Positions 6,705-13,736 of a stretch of DNA of 15,541 nucleotides are shown here, one piece after another. The notes beneath the pieces are model-generated. The model was not told where the DNA came from. It saw only the letters and a list, made by a program, of their open reading frames with translations, and searched no databases. The first letter of the stretch is position 1. Each line of letters starts with the position of its first letter. The stretch is from Akkermansia sp. (lineage in GTDB: Bacteria > Verrucomicrobiota > Verrucomicrobiia > Verrucomicrobiales > Akkermansiaceae). A program made the position numbers and the translations under genes. The stretch covers positions 1 to 15,541 of the forward strand of contig JAFNWZ010000057.1 of NCBI GenBank assembly GCA_017379255.1. Direction: 5' to 3'.

Positions 6705-7451
6705 TCAATAATTGGTCAGCAGTCCGGGGTGTTCTTTCTTACCCTGCAGGATGTTGTTGTACATGCGGCGGTACTGAGGAGAACGCCGCATCTCCGGCAT
6801 CCAGTACCCTTCGTAGTCGCCATCGGCCCCGCGCAGCACGCTCCAGTGCTCCATGGGCCACTGGTGCCCCTCCTGGTAGTAGATGGCCTGCACGCGGCAG
6901 ATGCCAGGCAGATCTGCCCAGCGGGTGGGGCTGAGCTTGCGGGCATCATCCACCTTCAGGCGGCCATTCCACATCCAGGCATCCAGCACCCAGGCCTGCG
7001 GCCAGGCTGCACTCCTGGGCGCCACGTACACGCAGTTGTGCTCAGAGGCTTTGCCGCCGTCTCGCACGCAGCAGCCAATGCGGAAGTAATTCAACGGCCG
7101 CCGGCGTAACTCGCGGTACATGTCGTGCTGGTATTGCCAGCAGAGTCCGCGGTCCTGCAGGCGGGCATTGATGAGCGCATTGCCCGCCCAGCCCGGGAAG
7201 CAGGAGCCGTTGATTCGCGCAATGCCGGCGGCGGCCTTGTACGCCGTGTCAGCCAGCCAGGTGGCTTCCTCGTGCGCGGCAAACTGTTCCTGCTGCTCCA
7301 GCGGCAGCAGCGCCACCAGATTATCCTTGAGCTGCACGCGGCGCCTGGTCACAAATTCGGTATAGGGGTATTGCACCGAGGGGGGGTAGCACGATGTCAC
7401 CCCAAGCAGCACCAGCAGCATCAGGCATATCTGTTCCAGTTTCTTGACCAT
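6705..7451 (-). CDS. Putative lipoprotein, Cys-His-Asp papain/transglutaminase-like core, paralogue B (248 aa)
   Basis: From ATG 7451 the protein starts MVKKLEQICLMLLVLLGVTSC, a classic lipoprotein signal with lipobox Cys21. The open frame extends upstream to 7502. An ATG at 7475 has a good GGGGGAG 10 nt ahead, but a promoter (-10 TAGAAT at 7474-7479) overlaps it, so 7451 is preferred. It is a tandem paralogue of the next gene. Candidate triad: Cys104 (RGLCW), His138 (SEHNCVY) and Asp157 (WVLDAW, very like the LDxW of transglutaminase-like domains). The double-Cys motif GCCVRD is also conserved. It is probably anchored in the envelope. A parS-like site lies upstream (7532-7547). Confidence 0.78.
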   Translation of the reverse strand: MVKKLEQICLMLLVLLGVTSCYPPSVQYPYTEFVTRRRVQLKDNLVALLPLEQQEQFAAHEEATWLADTAYKAAAGIARINGSCFPGWAGNALINARLQDRGLCWQYQHDMYRELRRRPLNYFRIGCCVRDGGKASEHNCVYVAPRSAAWPQAWVLDAWMWNGRLKVDDARKLSPTRWADLPGICRVQAIYYQEGHQWPMEHWSVLRGADGDYEGYWMPEMRRSPQYRRMYNNILQGKKEHPGLLTNY

Positions 7452-7473
7452 GTTCCGTAAAAAAGGGAGGCGC

Positions 7474-7502
7474 ATTCTACAGTATCTCCCCCTGCTCCGC
7501 AA
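7474..7502 (-). promoter_or_regulatory. Promoter of the tandem lipoprotein pair
   Basis: TTGCGG (7497-7502) and TAGAAT (7474-7479) on the minus strand have a 17-nt spacer. The -10 is identical to that of argS. The predicted start is about 15 nt before ATG 7451. The -10 overlaps the alternative ATG at 7475, which argues against that start. Confidence 0.5.
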
Positions 7503-7531
7503 GTCTAAATCACTTAATATGCGTTATTTAC

Positions 7532-7547
7532 TGTTCCATGTGGAACA
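7532..7547. other. parS: parS-like site 1
   Basis: TGTTCCATGTGGAACA differs at one central base from the perfect parS palindrome TGTTCCACGTGGAACA used by Pseudomonas ParB. Its complement is identical to the sites at 10257 and 14116. It lies between the ribD stop codon and the lipoprotein promoter. Confidence 0.7.
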
Positions 7548-7552
7548 TTCGT

Positions 7553-8590
7553 TTACCCCAGTGTACCGCGTATAATTATATCTCTTTCACATTCAATAAG
7601 TTCCTCGCGCTGAAAAATAAATTCCTGCGGCAGGAAGTCTCCGGGTACCACATGGTCCGGCCCTGCACCCACCATGGGAGAGATGCTCTGCATCCACTCA
7701 TTCACAAGCCCTTCTTCCAGGAACCGGCGCAGGAGCTTTCCGCCGCATTCGAGCATCAGGTTCACAATACCGTACCGCGTATAAAGCTCATTCAGCAGGC
7801 CGCGCAGGTCGCGCACGTCTTCCCACACCAGGGTGCGCTTGTGGTATTTGTCAGAAAAGAGCTTGGCCATCGGCGGCAGGGAGAGCATGTTATTGGTGAG
7901 CACGATGCGCCAGGGTTGTTCCTTGCGCGGTGAGGGTGTTTTCAGCGGGGTGCGGATGGTCAGCTGCGGATCATCGGTGCGCAGCGTGTTACCGCCAATG
8001 AGGATGGCATCGCTCTCCAGCCGCAGCTGGTGGGCATATTGCAGGGTCTTCACCCCGCTCAGCCAGAAACTCTGCCGCCGGGTCATGCGTCCATCAAGTG
8101 TGGTGGCCACCTTGGCAGTGACCCACGGCCGCCCGGTCATGACGGCATGGAACCAGGAACGCAGGAAACGGTCACAGGCGGCCTTGCACACGCCCGGGCA
8201 CACTTCTATCCCCGCGGCGCGTAAAAGCGCGTCTGCGCGGCCCTGGTGGCGCATATCGGGGTCTGTGGAGCCATAGACCACACGCGCGAGGCCGGCTTCA
8301 ATGATGGCATCGGTGCAAGCGGGTGTGCGGCCCACGGTGGAGCATGGTTCCAGGGTCACGTAAATGGTGGCGCCTTTCATGAGGCCGGCATTTCCGCGGG
8401 AGCGCGCATCGGCAATGGCCCGGCGCTCGGCATGGGCCTCCCCTGCCTTTTCGTGGAATCCCTGTCCCAGGAGTGCACCATTGCGCACGATAACGGCACC
8501 TACAGGGGGATTAGGACTGGTAAGTCCCAATCCCATGCGCGCCTGCTCCAGCGCACATTGCATCCATTTTGTATCTTCCTGCTCCTGCAT
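7553..8590 (-). CDS. ribD: Bifunctional riboflavin deaminase/reductase RibD (345 aa)
   Basis: The enzyme carries out the second and third steps of the GTP branch of riboflavin synthesis: deamination of the diaminopyrimidine phosphoribosyl intermediate, then NADPH-dependent reduction of the ribosyl chain. The N-terminal deaminase has SPNPPVGAVIV (25-35), the zinc/proton-shuttle motif HAE (53-55) and YVTLEPCSTVGRTPAC (77-92) with both zinc cysteines; the usual His after PCS is Thr here. The C-terminal reductase starts near 155 with RPWVTAKVATTLDGRM (154-169), GGNTLRTDDPQLTIR (199-213) and LECGGKLLRRFLEEGLVNE. The ATG at 8590 lies 7 nt after a -10 box, so the mRNA is predicted to be leaderless, leaving no room for an FMN riboswitch. 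ribE is 5.4 kb downstream on the same strand, outside any obvious shared operon. Confidence 0.95.
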   Translation of the reverse strand: MQEQEDTKWMQCALEQARMGLGLTSPNPPVGAVIVRNGALLGQGFHEKAGEAHAERRAIADARSRGNAGLMKGATIYVTLEPCSTVGRTPACTDAIIEAGLARVVYGSTDPDMRHQGRADALLRAAGIEVCPGVCKAACDRFLRSWFHAVMTGRPWVTAKVATTLDGRMTRRQSFWLSGVKTLQYAHQLRLESDAILIGGNTLRTDDPQLTIRTPLKTPSPRKEQPWRIVLTNNMLSLPPMAKLFSDKYHKRTLVWEDVRDLRGLLNELYTRYGIVNLMLECGGKLLRRFLEEGLVNEWMQSISPMVGAGPDHVVPGDFLPQEFIFQREELIECERDIIIRGTLG

Positions 8591-8597
8591 GCAGGCT

Positions 8598-8625
8598 ATT
8601 GTATCAGCAGTTAGGCAGCTGTCAA
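8598..8625 (-). promoter_or_regulatory. ribD promoter
   Basis: TTGACA (8620-8625) and TACAAT (8598-8603) on the minus strand have a 16-nt spacer. The -10 ends 7 nt before ATG 8590, so transcription should start at or one base before the A of the start codon. Confidence 0.7.
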
Positions 8626-8898
8626 GATGAGCCCCCGGGTACTGACTATCTTTCTGTGATTGAATGATGCTATTATAGTATATTCAGAAACTCATCATCA
8701 TCTACCCTGTGAATAAGTGGATAAGTTTACCAGGCTGTTTATGGTTAATGTTTTATATAAGATGCTACCTGTTGACAACCTGGTTGAGAACCTCGCTCCC
8801 GGCGGTGAAGAAAACTTATCGACAGAGTTAAGAACCGCTTATTCACATACTTATTAACCATTTTTGTGAATAAGTATGTTAAAGTGTTTATGATGAGT
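8626..8898. other. oriC: Candidate replication origin (oriC) with DnaA-box cluster
   Basis: The gap has no gene. Within 166 bp there are three exact TTATTCACA boxes, matching the DnaA consensus TTATNCACA: 8708-8716 (minus), 8839-8847 (plus) and 8865-8873 (minus). Two more are one base from TTATCCACA: 8716-8724 (minus) and 8816-8824 (plus, TTATCGACA). AT-rich stretches lie at about 8658-8690 and 8737-8762, as expected of a duplex-unwinding element. An 11-bp inverted repeat (8845-8855 / 8869-8879) overlaps the right-hand boxes. Four parS-like sites surround the locus within about 5.5 kb. Against the call: no dnaA, dnaN, rpmH or gidA nearby, and genes on both sides run leftward. Box sequences are seen; function is inference. 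Confidence 0.5.
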
Positions 8899-9558
8899 TT
8901 ATTGAGCTTCTTCCGGCTGGGCGGTCTGGGTGGTCTCGGAAGACTGCGGCCCGAGGAGGATGCTGCCCGGCAGGTCAATCGCAATGGCGCTGAGGCCAGC
9001 CAGCGGGTACATGTAAACCGCGCTGAAATCAGCCGTCATTTCGCCAACACGGGCAAGCAGATAGCTCCGGCCGTCATTTTTCAGCAGGCGGTGGGAGGAC
9101 ATGTTGCGGAAGAAGGAAGGAGCTTCGGCTTTTGTGGTCTGTTCCTTTACTTCACCCTCCGGGAGGTGATTGCTCCACTTTCGGTTGATGAAGCTGATGG
9201 CATCGGAGTGGCTGTACTTGCCTTCCTTGAGGCTCTTGACCATGTTTTCGGGTACTTCAGCGTAACGGGGTTCAAACTCATCTTCATCCACGATGACGCT
9301 GTAGCGTTCCGGGTGTTCTTTTTCGACCTCGTTCTTGACGGGCTGGATGCAGGGAACGTTACTGCGCCGAACCTGGGCCTTGTATCCTTTCATGTACCAC
9401 TGGCCATTCACCTTGCAGAGTGTGGGGGTCTCCAGAGGCAGCAGAATGGCATCGCCGCTGCGGGCGGTGTCGGCTATGACCTCGTGCGTGCGCACGCTGC
9501 AGGAAACGCCAGCAAGAGCCAGCAGGGCTGTAAGGGTGTAATATGAAATCTTCTTCAT
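8899..9558 (-). CDS. Small lipoprotein, paralogue of the upstream gene (219 aa)
   Basis: The signal MKKISYYTLTALLALAGVSC has a textbook lipobox (LAGVSC, Cys20), so the protein is probably lipid-anchored in the envelope. The mature part is polar. It shares with its upstream neighbour the pattern PLxxxxLxxxxGQ(W/Y)Y near the N-terminus and, near the C-terminus, a hydrophobic I(A/V)IDxPG(S/T)(I/V)L segment (here AIAIDLPGSILLGP). The C-terminal tail is Gln/Thr/Glu-rich. No known domain is recognised. It starts 19 nt after the stop codon of the neighbour and is probably co-transcribed from the promoter at 10205-10233. It ends at the edge of the candidate oriC, where the inverted repeat has no T-run and so is not an obvious terminator. 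Confidence 0.75.
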   Translation of the reverse strand: MKKISYYTLTALLALAGVSCSVRTHEVIADTARSGDAILLPLETPTLCKVNGQWYMKGYKAQVRRSNVPCIQPVKNEVEKEHPERYSVIVDEDEFEPRYAEVPENMVKSLKEGKYSHSDAISFINRKWSNHLPEGEVKEQTTKAEAPSFFRNMSSHRLLKNDGRSYLLARVGEMTADFSAVYMYPLAGLSAIAIDLPGSILLGPQSSETTQTAQPEEAQ

Positions 9559-9577
9559 GGTGCGTGTCTGGTCGGGG

Positions 9578-10198
9578 TTACTCTTCGGTTAAAAATTGGT
9601 GGAAGAAAACAAAGGGGGCCATGAATGGGATGGCCGCATTGTAGAGAACGGTGCCCGGCCAGTCAATGACGACCTGATCCAGGGTGCTGAGTATGGTGGT
9701 TCCAATGCCGGGGTCTGTGGAGGCTTCCGGGGTTATCCATGTAGTGGAATCGCCCTGCACCGCGGCCTGGATGCGGCACTCTGTTGCGGCGCCGGGTAAA
9801 GTGGCGCTGCACGTGGCAGCGTTGTCCAGCAGTTCGCCTTTCAGTGTCTCGATCTCCACATAGCCATCCTGGCGCTGCATGACTTCACCCGTGCCACGGG
9901 AAATCGGGAAATAGACAGTGGTGTCTTTTCCGCCAGTGCTGGTGTATGTGGGGGCGTTATTCTCGTTCAGGAAAATGGAATCGTGCACGATGGGGTAATG
10001 AATGCGCAGTTGCTGCTGCTCAGCGGCCAGATAATACTGCCCCCCTGCCCTGTACAATTTGAGAGGGGCGACCAGGTGATACCCTGTGTTTTGTCTCCCG
10101 GCTTCCTCTATGTTTTTATGGGTCTGCATGTAGGCGCAAGAGGAAAGAAACGCCATCACTGCCACAAGCCCCGCCTGGGGAATAAACCGATAATTCAT
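9578..10198 (-). CDS. Small lipoprotein (206 aa), first gene of a pair
   Basis: The signal sequence MNYRFIPQAGLVAVMAFLSSC ends in a good lipobox (FLSSC, Cys21). The mature domain starts with helical HKNIEEAGRQNTG, continues with beta-rich sequence (HLVAPLKLYRAGGQYYLAAEQQQLRIHYP), and ends with VVIDWPGTVLYNAAIPFMAPFVFFHQFL, whose hydrophobic tail could be a membrane segment. It is related to the gene that follows it (shared GQ(Y/W)Y and IDxPG blocks). No known family is recognised. The promoter at 10205-10233 places the transcript start at or one base from the ATG, supporting this start and a leaderless mRNA. Confidence 0.75.
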   Translation of the reverse strand: MNYRFIPQAGLVAVMAFLSSCAYMQTHKNIEEAGRQNTGYHLVAPLKLYRAGGQYYLAAEQQQLRIHYPIVHDSIFLNENNAPTYTSTGGKDTTVYFPISRGTGEVMQRQDGYVEIETLKGELLDNAATCSATLPGAATECRIQAAVQGDSTTWITPEASTDPGIGTTILSTLDQVVIDWPGTVLYNAAIPFMAPFVFFHQFLTEE

Positions 10199-10204
10199 GC
10201 GCTT

Positions 10205-10233
10205 AATCTACCATATAAGCTGAACTTTGTAAA
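10205..10233 (-). promoter_or_regulatory. Promoter of the 206/219-aa lipoprotein pair
   Basis: TTTACA (10228-10233) and TAGATT (10205-10210) on the minus strand have a 17-nt spacer. Only 6 nt separate the -10 from ATG 10198, so a leaderless transcript is predicted. A parS-like site lies 23 bp upstream of the -35. Confidence 0.6.
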
Positions 10234-10243
10234 GAAAACCGTG

Positions 10244-10278
10244 AAAATTAAAAGCATGTTCCACATGGAACATGCTTT
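10244..10278 (-). terminator. Possible terminator of the argS-TPR unit, overlapping a parS-like site
   Basis: A perfect 13-bp inverted repeat (10251-10263 / 10266-10278) lies 9 nt after the TPR gene stop codon. Read on the minus strand it ends in TTTTAATTTT, so it has the form of an intrinsic terminator (12-bp stem, 4-nt loop). The core of the same palindrome is the parS-like 16-mer. Confidence 0.6.
10257..10272. other. parS: parS-like site 2
   Basis: TGTTCCACATGGAACA is one base from the perfect palindrome at 13479. The symmetry extends outward to 28 bp (10251-10278), longer than at the other sites, apparently because it doubles as a terminator stem. Confidence 0.65.
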
Positions 10279-10287
10279 CGAGGGATT

Positions 10288-11664
10288 TCACCTGCCGCCG
10301 GCCTGCGGAAGAATGGGCGGAAGCATCCTGGGCTCAGGGGTGTTCAGCAGCGCATCCAGGTGGGGTTGCCAGATGTCGGCGCTGTCTTTGTAGAGGGCTA
10401 CGCGTGCCCTGAACAAGGCAGCTGCGCAGGCACGCTCAGCGCGGATATAGCAGGTGCGTGTGATGCCTCCCATACGCTTCAGCGCTTCTCCTTCGCGCTG
10501 GAGACGCGCAAAGAATTGCTCGGCTTTGGGGAGTTGTTCTGCCGCGCTGGTGGTGCGCCCGCTCTCTGCGAGAGAACGAGTGCGAATGGCAGCCACAAGG
10601 CAGTCCTGCACGAGTTTGAGCGGACTATCCTCTGTTGCGTTGCAGCTCTGGGCTGCCATGTTGATGGCAGCGCCTGCGGGGGGTGTTTCCTGCAGCACCA
10701 GCAGGCGCAGCAGCATGGTGCGCCCCTCCCAGTGCAGCAGGGTTTCAGCATCGCTCGCAGAGGATTTGCCGGCGGCTTCGGTGCTGAGCTGGCGGGCTGC
10801 CTTGAGGGCTTGCACCCACTGCTTTTTATCGCCGCTCTGCACCCACACAGCTATCTGGTAAAGCCGGGCGGCCATGTACGCTTCTGTTGTGGGTCCAGTG
10901 TTTCGCAGGATGGCCTGGAAATGCGGCATGGCCTGGGGCGCTTTCCCGCTGCGGAAAAGGAGATGCCCTGCCAGCTGGTGAATGAGGGGATGCGGTGCCC
11001 GCTTCGAGAGTTGCGCGGCCTTTTCGGCGGCTGATATGGCTTGTTCGGAGGGGCTTTCGGAGCACTCCTCCACCAGGGCGCGGAGGTAGTGCGCCAGCGG
11101 GGAATCCTGCAGGCGCGCCTGCAGGGCATCTGCCCTTTTCAGGAGGCTATCCCCCTGCTCCCCTGCCTGGTGGTTCAGCACAATATCCCAGCAGGCGGCC
11201 ATATTGTCCCGGCGGTAGCGTGCGGCACGCTCCTTAAAGGCTTGTGCAGCCCCGGCATAATCACCATTCAGGTATTGCAGAAACGTGGCCAGGTACCATT
11301 CTTCAACCGGAGTGAGCACGGCATCCTGGATGCTGTTGTTGAGTTGCTGCAAGTGCTGGCGGTATGCCTCGCTGCGCAGGGGATGAATCATCATCATGCC
11401 GATGTGGGCCAGAATGCAATCTGGTTCTTCACGCAGCGCTTCTGCAAAGTGGTTATAGGCGCTTTCGTTGCAGCCATAAAGGCACTCTTTCAAGCCCAGA
11501 TTCACCAGGCGCTGGACTTCTGCGTCCGGGGTGGACAATGCCAGCTGCACGGCCGGATTCTCGTGAGTGAAAAAGTTGCCCTTATCAGAAAGTTTATCCT
11601 CTGCCCAGCAGATGCTTGCTGCCAGGCAGAGGATAATGGAAGTGGCGTTGTTCATGGGTGTCAT
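10288..11664 (-). CDS. Secreted or periplasmic TPR-repeat protein (458 aa)
   Basis: The N-terminus MTPMNNATSIILCLAASICWAED is a signal peptide with a likely cleavage at CWA-ED; the second Met (residue 4) could also be the start. The rest is alpha-helical with TPR-like pairs: LGLKECLYGCNESAYNHFAEALREEPDCILAHIGMMM (about 56-92), YLATFLQYLNGDYAGAAQAFKERAARY, and HLLFRSGKAPQAMPHFQAIL. The second half is degenerate and may be a tetratricopeptide-like solenoid. It ends in a Pro-rich tail. The ATG overlaps the argS stop codon by one base (TAATG), implying translational coupling with argS, though no functional link to tRNA charging is evident. The palindrome at 10251-10278 probably ends the transcript. 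Confidence 0.75.
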   Translation of the reverse strand: MTPMNNATSIILCLAASICWAEDKLSDKGNFFTHENPAVQLALSTPDAEVQRLVNLGLKECLYGCNESAYNHFAEALREEPDCILAHIGMMMIHPLRSEAYRQHLQQLNNSIQDAVLTPVEEWYLATFLQYLNGDYAGAAQAFKERAARYRRDNMAACWDIVLNHQAGEQGDSLLKRADALQARLQDSPLAHYLRALVEECSESPSEQAISAAEKAAQLSKRAPHPLIHQLAGHLLFRSGKAPQAMPHFQAILRNTGPTTEAYMAARLYQIAVWVQSGDKKQWVQALKAARQLSTEAAGKSSASDAETLLHWEGRTMLLRLLVLQETPPAGAAINMAAQSCNATEDSPLKLVQDCLVAAIRTRSLAESGRTTSAAEQLPKAEQFFARLQREGEALKRMGGITRTCYIRAERACAAALFRARVALYKDSADIWQPHLDALLNTPEPRMLPPILPQAGGR

Positions 11665-13418
11665 TACATACGCTCCGGCATCGTGATACCGAAGAGTCCC
11701 ATACCTTTCTTGAGCACGCTGGCGGTCAACTCGCAGAGGGCAAGACGCGTTTCGCGGGTAGCGCCTTCGCTCTTGAGAACCGGGCAGGCTTCGTAGAAGC
11801 TGTGGAATGCCTTGGCGAGCTCGTAGAGGTAAGCTGCCAGCAGGTTCGGTCGGCAGTCGTCAAGGGTGGCCGGTACAACTTCGGCGAAACGCACCAGAAG
11901 GCGTGCCAGGTTGATTTCGGCATTTTCAGCCAGCGTAAGGGAGGCCGTCGCTACAAAACTGCCCTCTATCTTGCGGAAGATGGAGCGAACGCGCACATAG
12001 GAGTTCTGGAGATACGGCGCAGTATCGCCGGTGAGGGCCAGCATCTTCTCCCAGTCGAAGATATAATCGCTCATGCGGTTCTGGGAAAGCTCTGCAAACT
12101 TGATGGCGCCGATACCCACAGCCTGCGCCACGGCGGCCTTTTCATCGGCCGGCATATCCGGGCTCTTGGCTTCCACCACGGCTGTGGCGCGGGTCACGGC
12201 CTCATCAATCACATCCTGAAGGCTCACGGTATCGCCGGAACGTGTCTTGAACGGGCGACGGTCCTTGCCCAGGATGGAACCAAACGCAACGTGACGGAAA
12301 TCACCTGTTACGCCGCGCATGCGTTCGATGTCGAAAATCTGCTTGAAGTGCTTTTCCTGCGGTGCGCCCACCACGTACCAGATAGCATCTGCCTTGAAGT
12401 TTTCGATGCGGTAATCCAGCGTGGCGAGGTCAGTGGTGGCATACAGGAAACCACCGTCTGCCTTGCGGATAATGGCCGGTACGGCGCACCATTCTCCATC
12501 TTTCTGTACCAGGAACGGGTCATTCTGCGGCTTGTGGAAACCATCGGAGAACACGCAGATGGCGCCATCACTCTCGCGGGCAATCCCCTTCCCTACCAGG
12601 TCTTCCACCAGGGGTGCGAGCGCATCATTATAGGCACTTTCACCCAGCCAGTAATCGAAGGTAATGTCCAGCTGGGAGTAAATCTTCTCCAGACCAATCT
12701 TGGTCACAGCAATGCATTTCTGCCAGATTTCCAGGTTCTCGGTATCGCCGCTCTGGAGCTTCACCAGTTCTTCCTTGCAGAGAGGAAGCAGCTTTTCATC
12801 TTCTTTGCAGCGGGTGTTGACGTCCTTGTAGACGCTGAGAAGTGCCTCAATGGGGTCTTTTTCCAGCTCTGCCTGGTCCAGAATGTTCTTCCAGCCCCAC
12901 AGAATCATGCCAAACTGAGTGCCCCAGTCGCCAATGTGGTTGTCCGTAATCACCTTGTGTCCCAGGAAACGTGCCAGACGTCCCAGAGTGTCGCCAATGA
13001 TGGTGGAGCGGATGTGGCCCACATGCATCGGCTTGGCTACGTTCGGTGCGGAAAAGTCGATGACAATCGATTTGGGTTCATCTACAAGGGATACCCCCAG
13101 TCTCTCATCACCCAGCATCGCGTGTGCGCGCGCGGCAAAGTATTCCGGTTTCACGCGGAAATTGATGAATCCAGGGCCTGCTATCTCAAGTGTGGCTACC
13201 TCGGATTCACCAAATTTCTCAATCACCTCTGTGGCCAAAGCGCGCGGATTCATCTTTGCCTGCTTGGCAAGCATCATGGCTGCGTTGCTCTGGTAGTCGC
13301 CGAATCGTAAATCCTGGGAAGGCGTTACAGTAGGGGTGAAACCTTCAGGAAGTGCCTCACCCAATACTGTGTGCAGCGCCTTTGTCAGCTGCTCTGAGAG
13401 TATCTTTGGTATCGTCAT
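11664..13418 (-). CDS. argS: Arginyl-tRNA synthetase (584 aa)
   Basis: This class I synthetase charges tRNA-Arg with arginine in the cytoplasm. Numbered from ATG 13418, the HIGH motif is HVGH (132-135) within SAPNVAKPMHVGHIRST, followed by DNHIGDWGTQFG. The KMSKS-equivalent loop is FKTRSG (390-395). The N-terminal additional domain (about 1-110) and the C-terminal DALR anticodon-binding domain, ending MGLFGITMPERM, are present. Length matches the family (about 570-590). The reading frame extends upstream to a TTG at 13460, but that codon is part of the -35 box of a near-perfect promoter, so the ATG is the start, with a leader of only about 6-8 nt. It overlaps the TPR gene by one base. A perfect parS site lies just upstream of its promoter. 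Confidence 0.97.
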   Translation of the reverse strand: MTIPKILSEQLTKALHTVLGEALPEGFTPTVTPSQDLRFGDYQSNAAMMLAKQAKMNPRALATEVIEKFGESEVATLEIAGPGFINFRVKPEYFAARAHAMLGDERLGVSLVDEPKSIVIDFSAPNVAKPMHVGHIRSTIIGDTLGRLARFLGHKVITDNHIGDWGTQFGMILWGWKNILDQAELEKDPIEALLSVYKDVNTRCKEDEKLLPLCKEELVKLQSGDTENLEIWQKCIAVTKIGLEKIYSQLDITFDYWLGESAYNDALAPLVEDLVGKGIARESDGAICVFSDGFHKPQNDPFLVQKDGEWCAVPAIIRKADGGFLYATTDLATLDYRIENFKADAIWYVVGAPQEKHFKQIFDIERMRGVTGDFRHVAFGSILGKDRRPFKTRSGDTVSLQDVIDEAVTRATAVVEAKSPDMPADEKAAVAQAVGIGAIKFAELSQNRMSDYIFDWEKMLALTGDTAPYLQNSYVRVRSIFRKIEGSFVATASLTLAENAEINLARLLVRFAEVVPATLDDCRPNLLAAYLYELAKAFHSFYEACPVLKSEGATRETRLALCELTASVLKKGMGLFGITMPERM

Positions 13419-13431
13419 ATTGCTGGCCAGG

Positions 13432-13460
13432 ATTCTACACTCTTTGCCTTCTTTTGTCAA
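13432..13460 (-). promoter_or_regulatory. argS promoter
   Basis: TTGACA (13455-13460) and TAGAAT (13432-13437) on the minus strand have the ideal 17-nt spacer. The predicted start is near 13425, 6-8 nt before the ATG at 13418. The promoter overlaps the upstream reading-frame extension and so fixes the start codon. Confidence 0.8.
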
Positions 13461-13478
13461 TGAAATGTACAGTCGTCC

Positions 13479-13494
13479 TGTTCCACGTGGAACA
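13479..13494. other. parS: Perfect parS site (site 3)
   Basis: TGTTCCACGTGGAACA is a perfect 16-bp palindrome, identical to the parS sequence described for Pseudomonas putida and one base from Bacillus subtilis parS. It lies between the argS promoter (18 bp from its -35) and the promoter of the non-coding RNA (19 bp from its -35). Confidence 0.8.
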
Positions 13495-13513
13495 ATTTTG
13501 TTGGTTAAAATTC

Positions 13514-13542
13514 TTGCAAATTCCCCTTCTCTGTGATATATA
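13514..13542 (+). promoter_or_regulatory. Promoter of the structured RNA
   Basis: TTGCAA (13514-13519) and TATATA (13537-13542) have a 17-nt spacer. The predicted start, about 13549, falls at the 5' end of the RNA's closing stem. Confidence 0.6.
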
Positions 13543-13548
13543 CATAAC

Positions 13549-13726
13549 CAGCTGCCGTGCTCGTGACGCGTGGTTTCACAGGCCCGGACCGTTATAGAAA
13601 CACTAGGGGCATTAAAGCTTATATGGGTATTATGTTCCGTCCAATGGATACCTCAGACGACCCAGGCTCCGCACCCACCTGATTACAGGGAACGTGGCTC
13701 TTTTACCACTGACGGCATGGTGGTCA
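13549..13726 (+). ncRNA. ssrS: Structured RNA, probably 6S RNA
   Basis: The RNA is about 178 nt, flanked by a promoter and a strong terminator, with no convincing protein. The ends pair: ACCA (13547-13550) with TGGT (13718-13721) and TGCCGT (13553-13558) with ACGGCA (13712-13717), forming a closing stem. The 3' half holds GCACCCACCT (13671-13680), which overlaps the small hairpin CCTG-ATTA-CAGG (13678-13689). This arrangement is familiar from 6S RNAs of several bacterial groups, where it forms the 3' side of the central bubble that mimics an open promoter and binds sigma70 RNA polymerase. A further helix GGTAT / ATACC lies at the apical end. Family assignment is from remembered motif and size, not a model search. 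Confidence 0.55.
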
Positions 13727-13736
13727 ATTTTTATAG

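Noticed and set aside
5927..6934. 335-aa open frame on the plus strand opposite the tandem lipoproteins
   Set aside because: Crosses both conserved paralogues, whose protein-level similarity shows that the minus strand is coding.
8591..8640. FMN riboswitch upstream of ribD
   Set aside because: The promoter places the transcript start at the start codon, leaving no leader, and no RFN-element sequence is seen. None is seen before ribE either.
8745..8984. 79-aa minus-strand frame across the candidate oriC
   Set aside because: Overlaps the end of the 219-aa lipoprotein gene in another frame and covers the DnaA-box cluster; no initiation signal.
11658..13310. 550-aa open frame on the plus strand opposite argS
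   Set aside because: The minus strand encodes a full arginyl-tRNA synthetase with HVGH and FKTRSG motifs; the antisense frame has no domain signs.
13419..13460. Upstream TTG start extending ArgRS by 14 residues
   Set aside because: The TTG is part of the -35 box TTGACA of a promoter with a 17-nt spacer, so it would not be transcribed from that promoter; ATG 13418 fits the family N-terminus.
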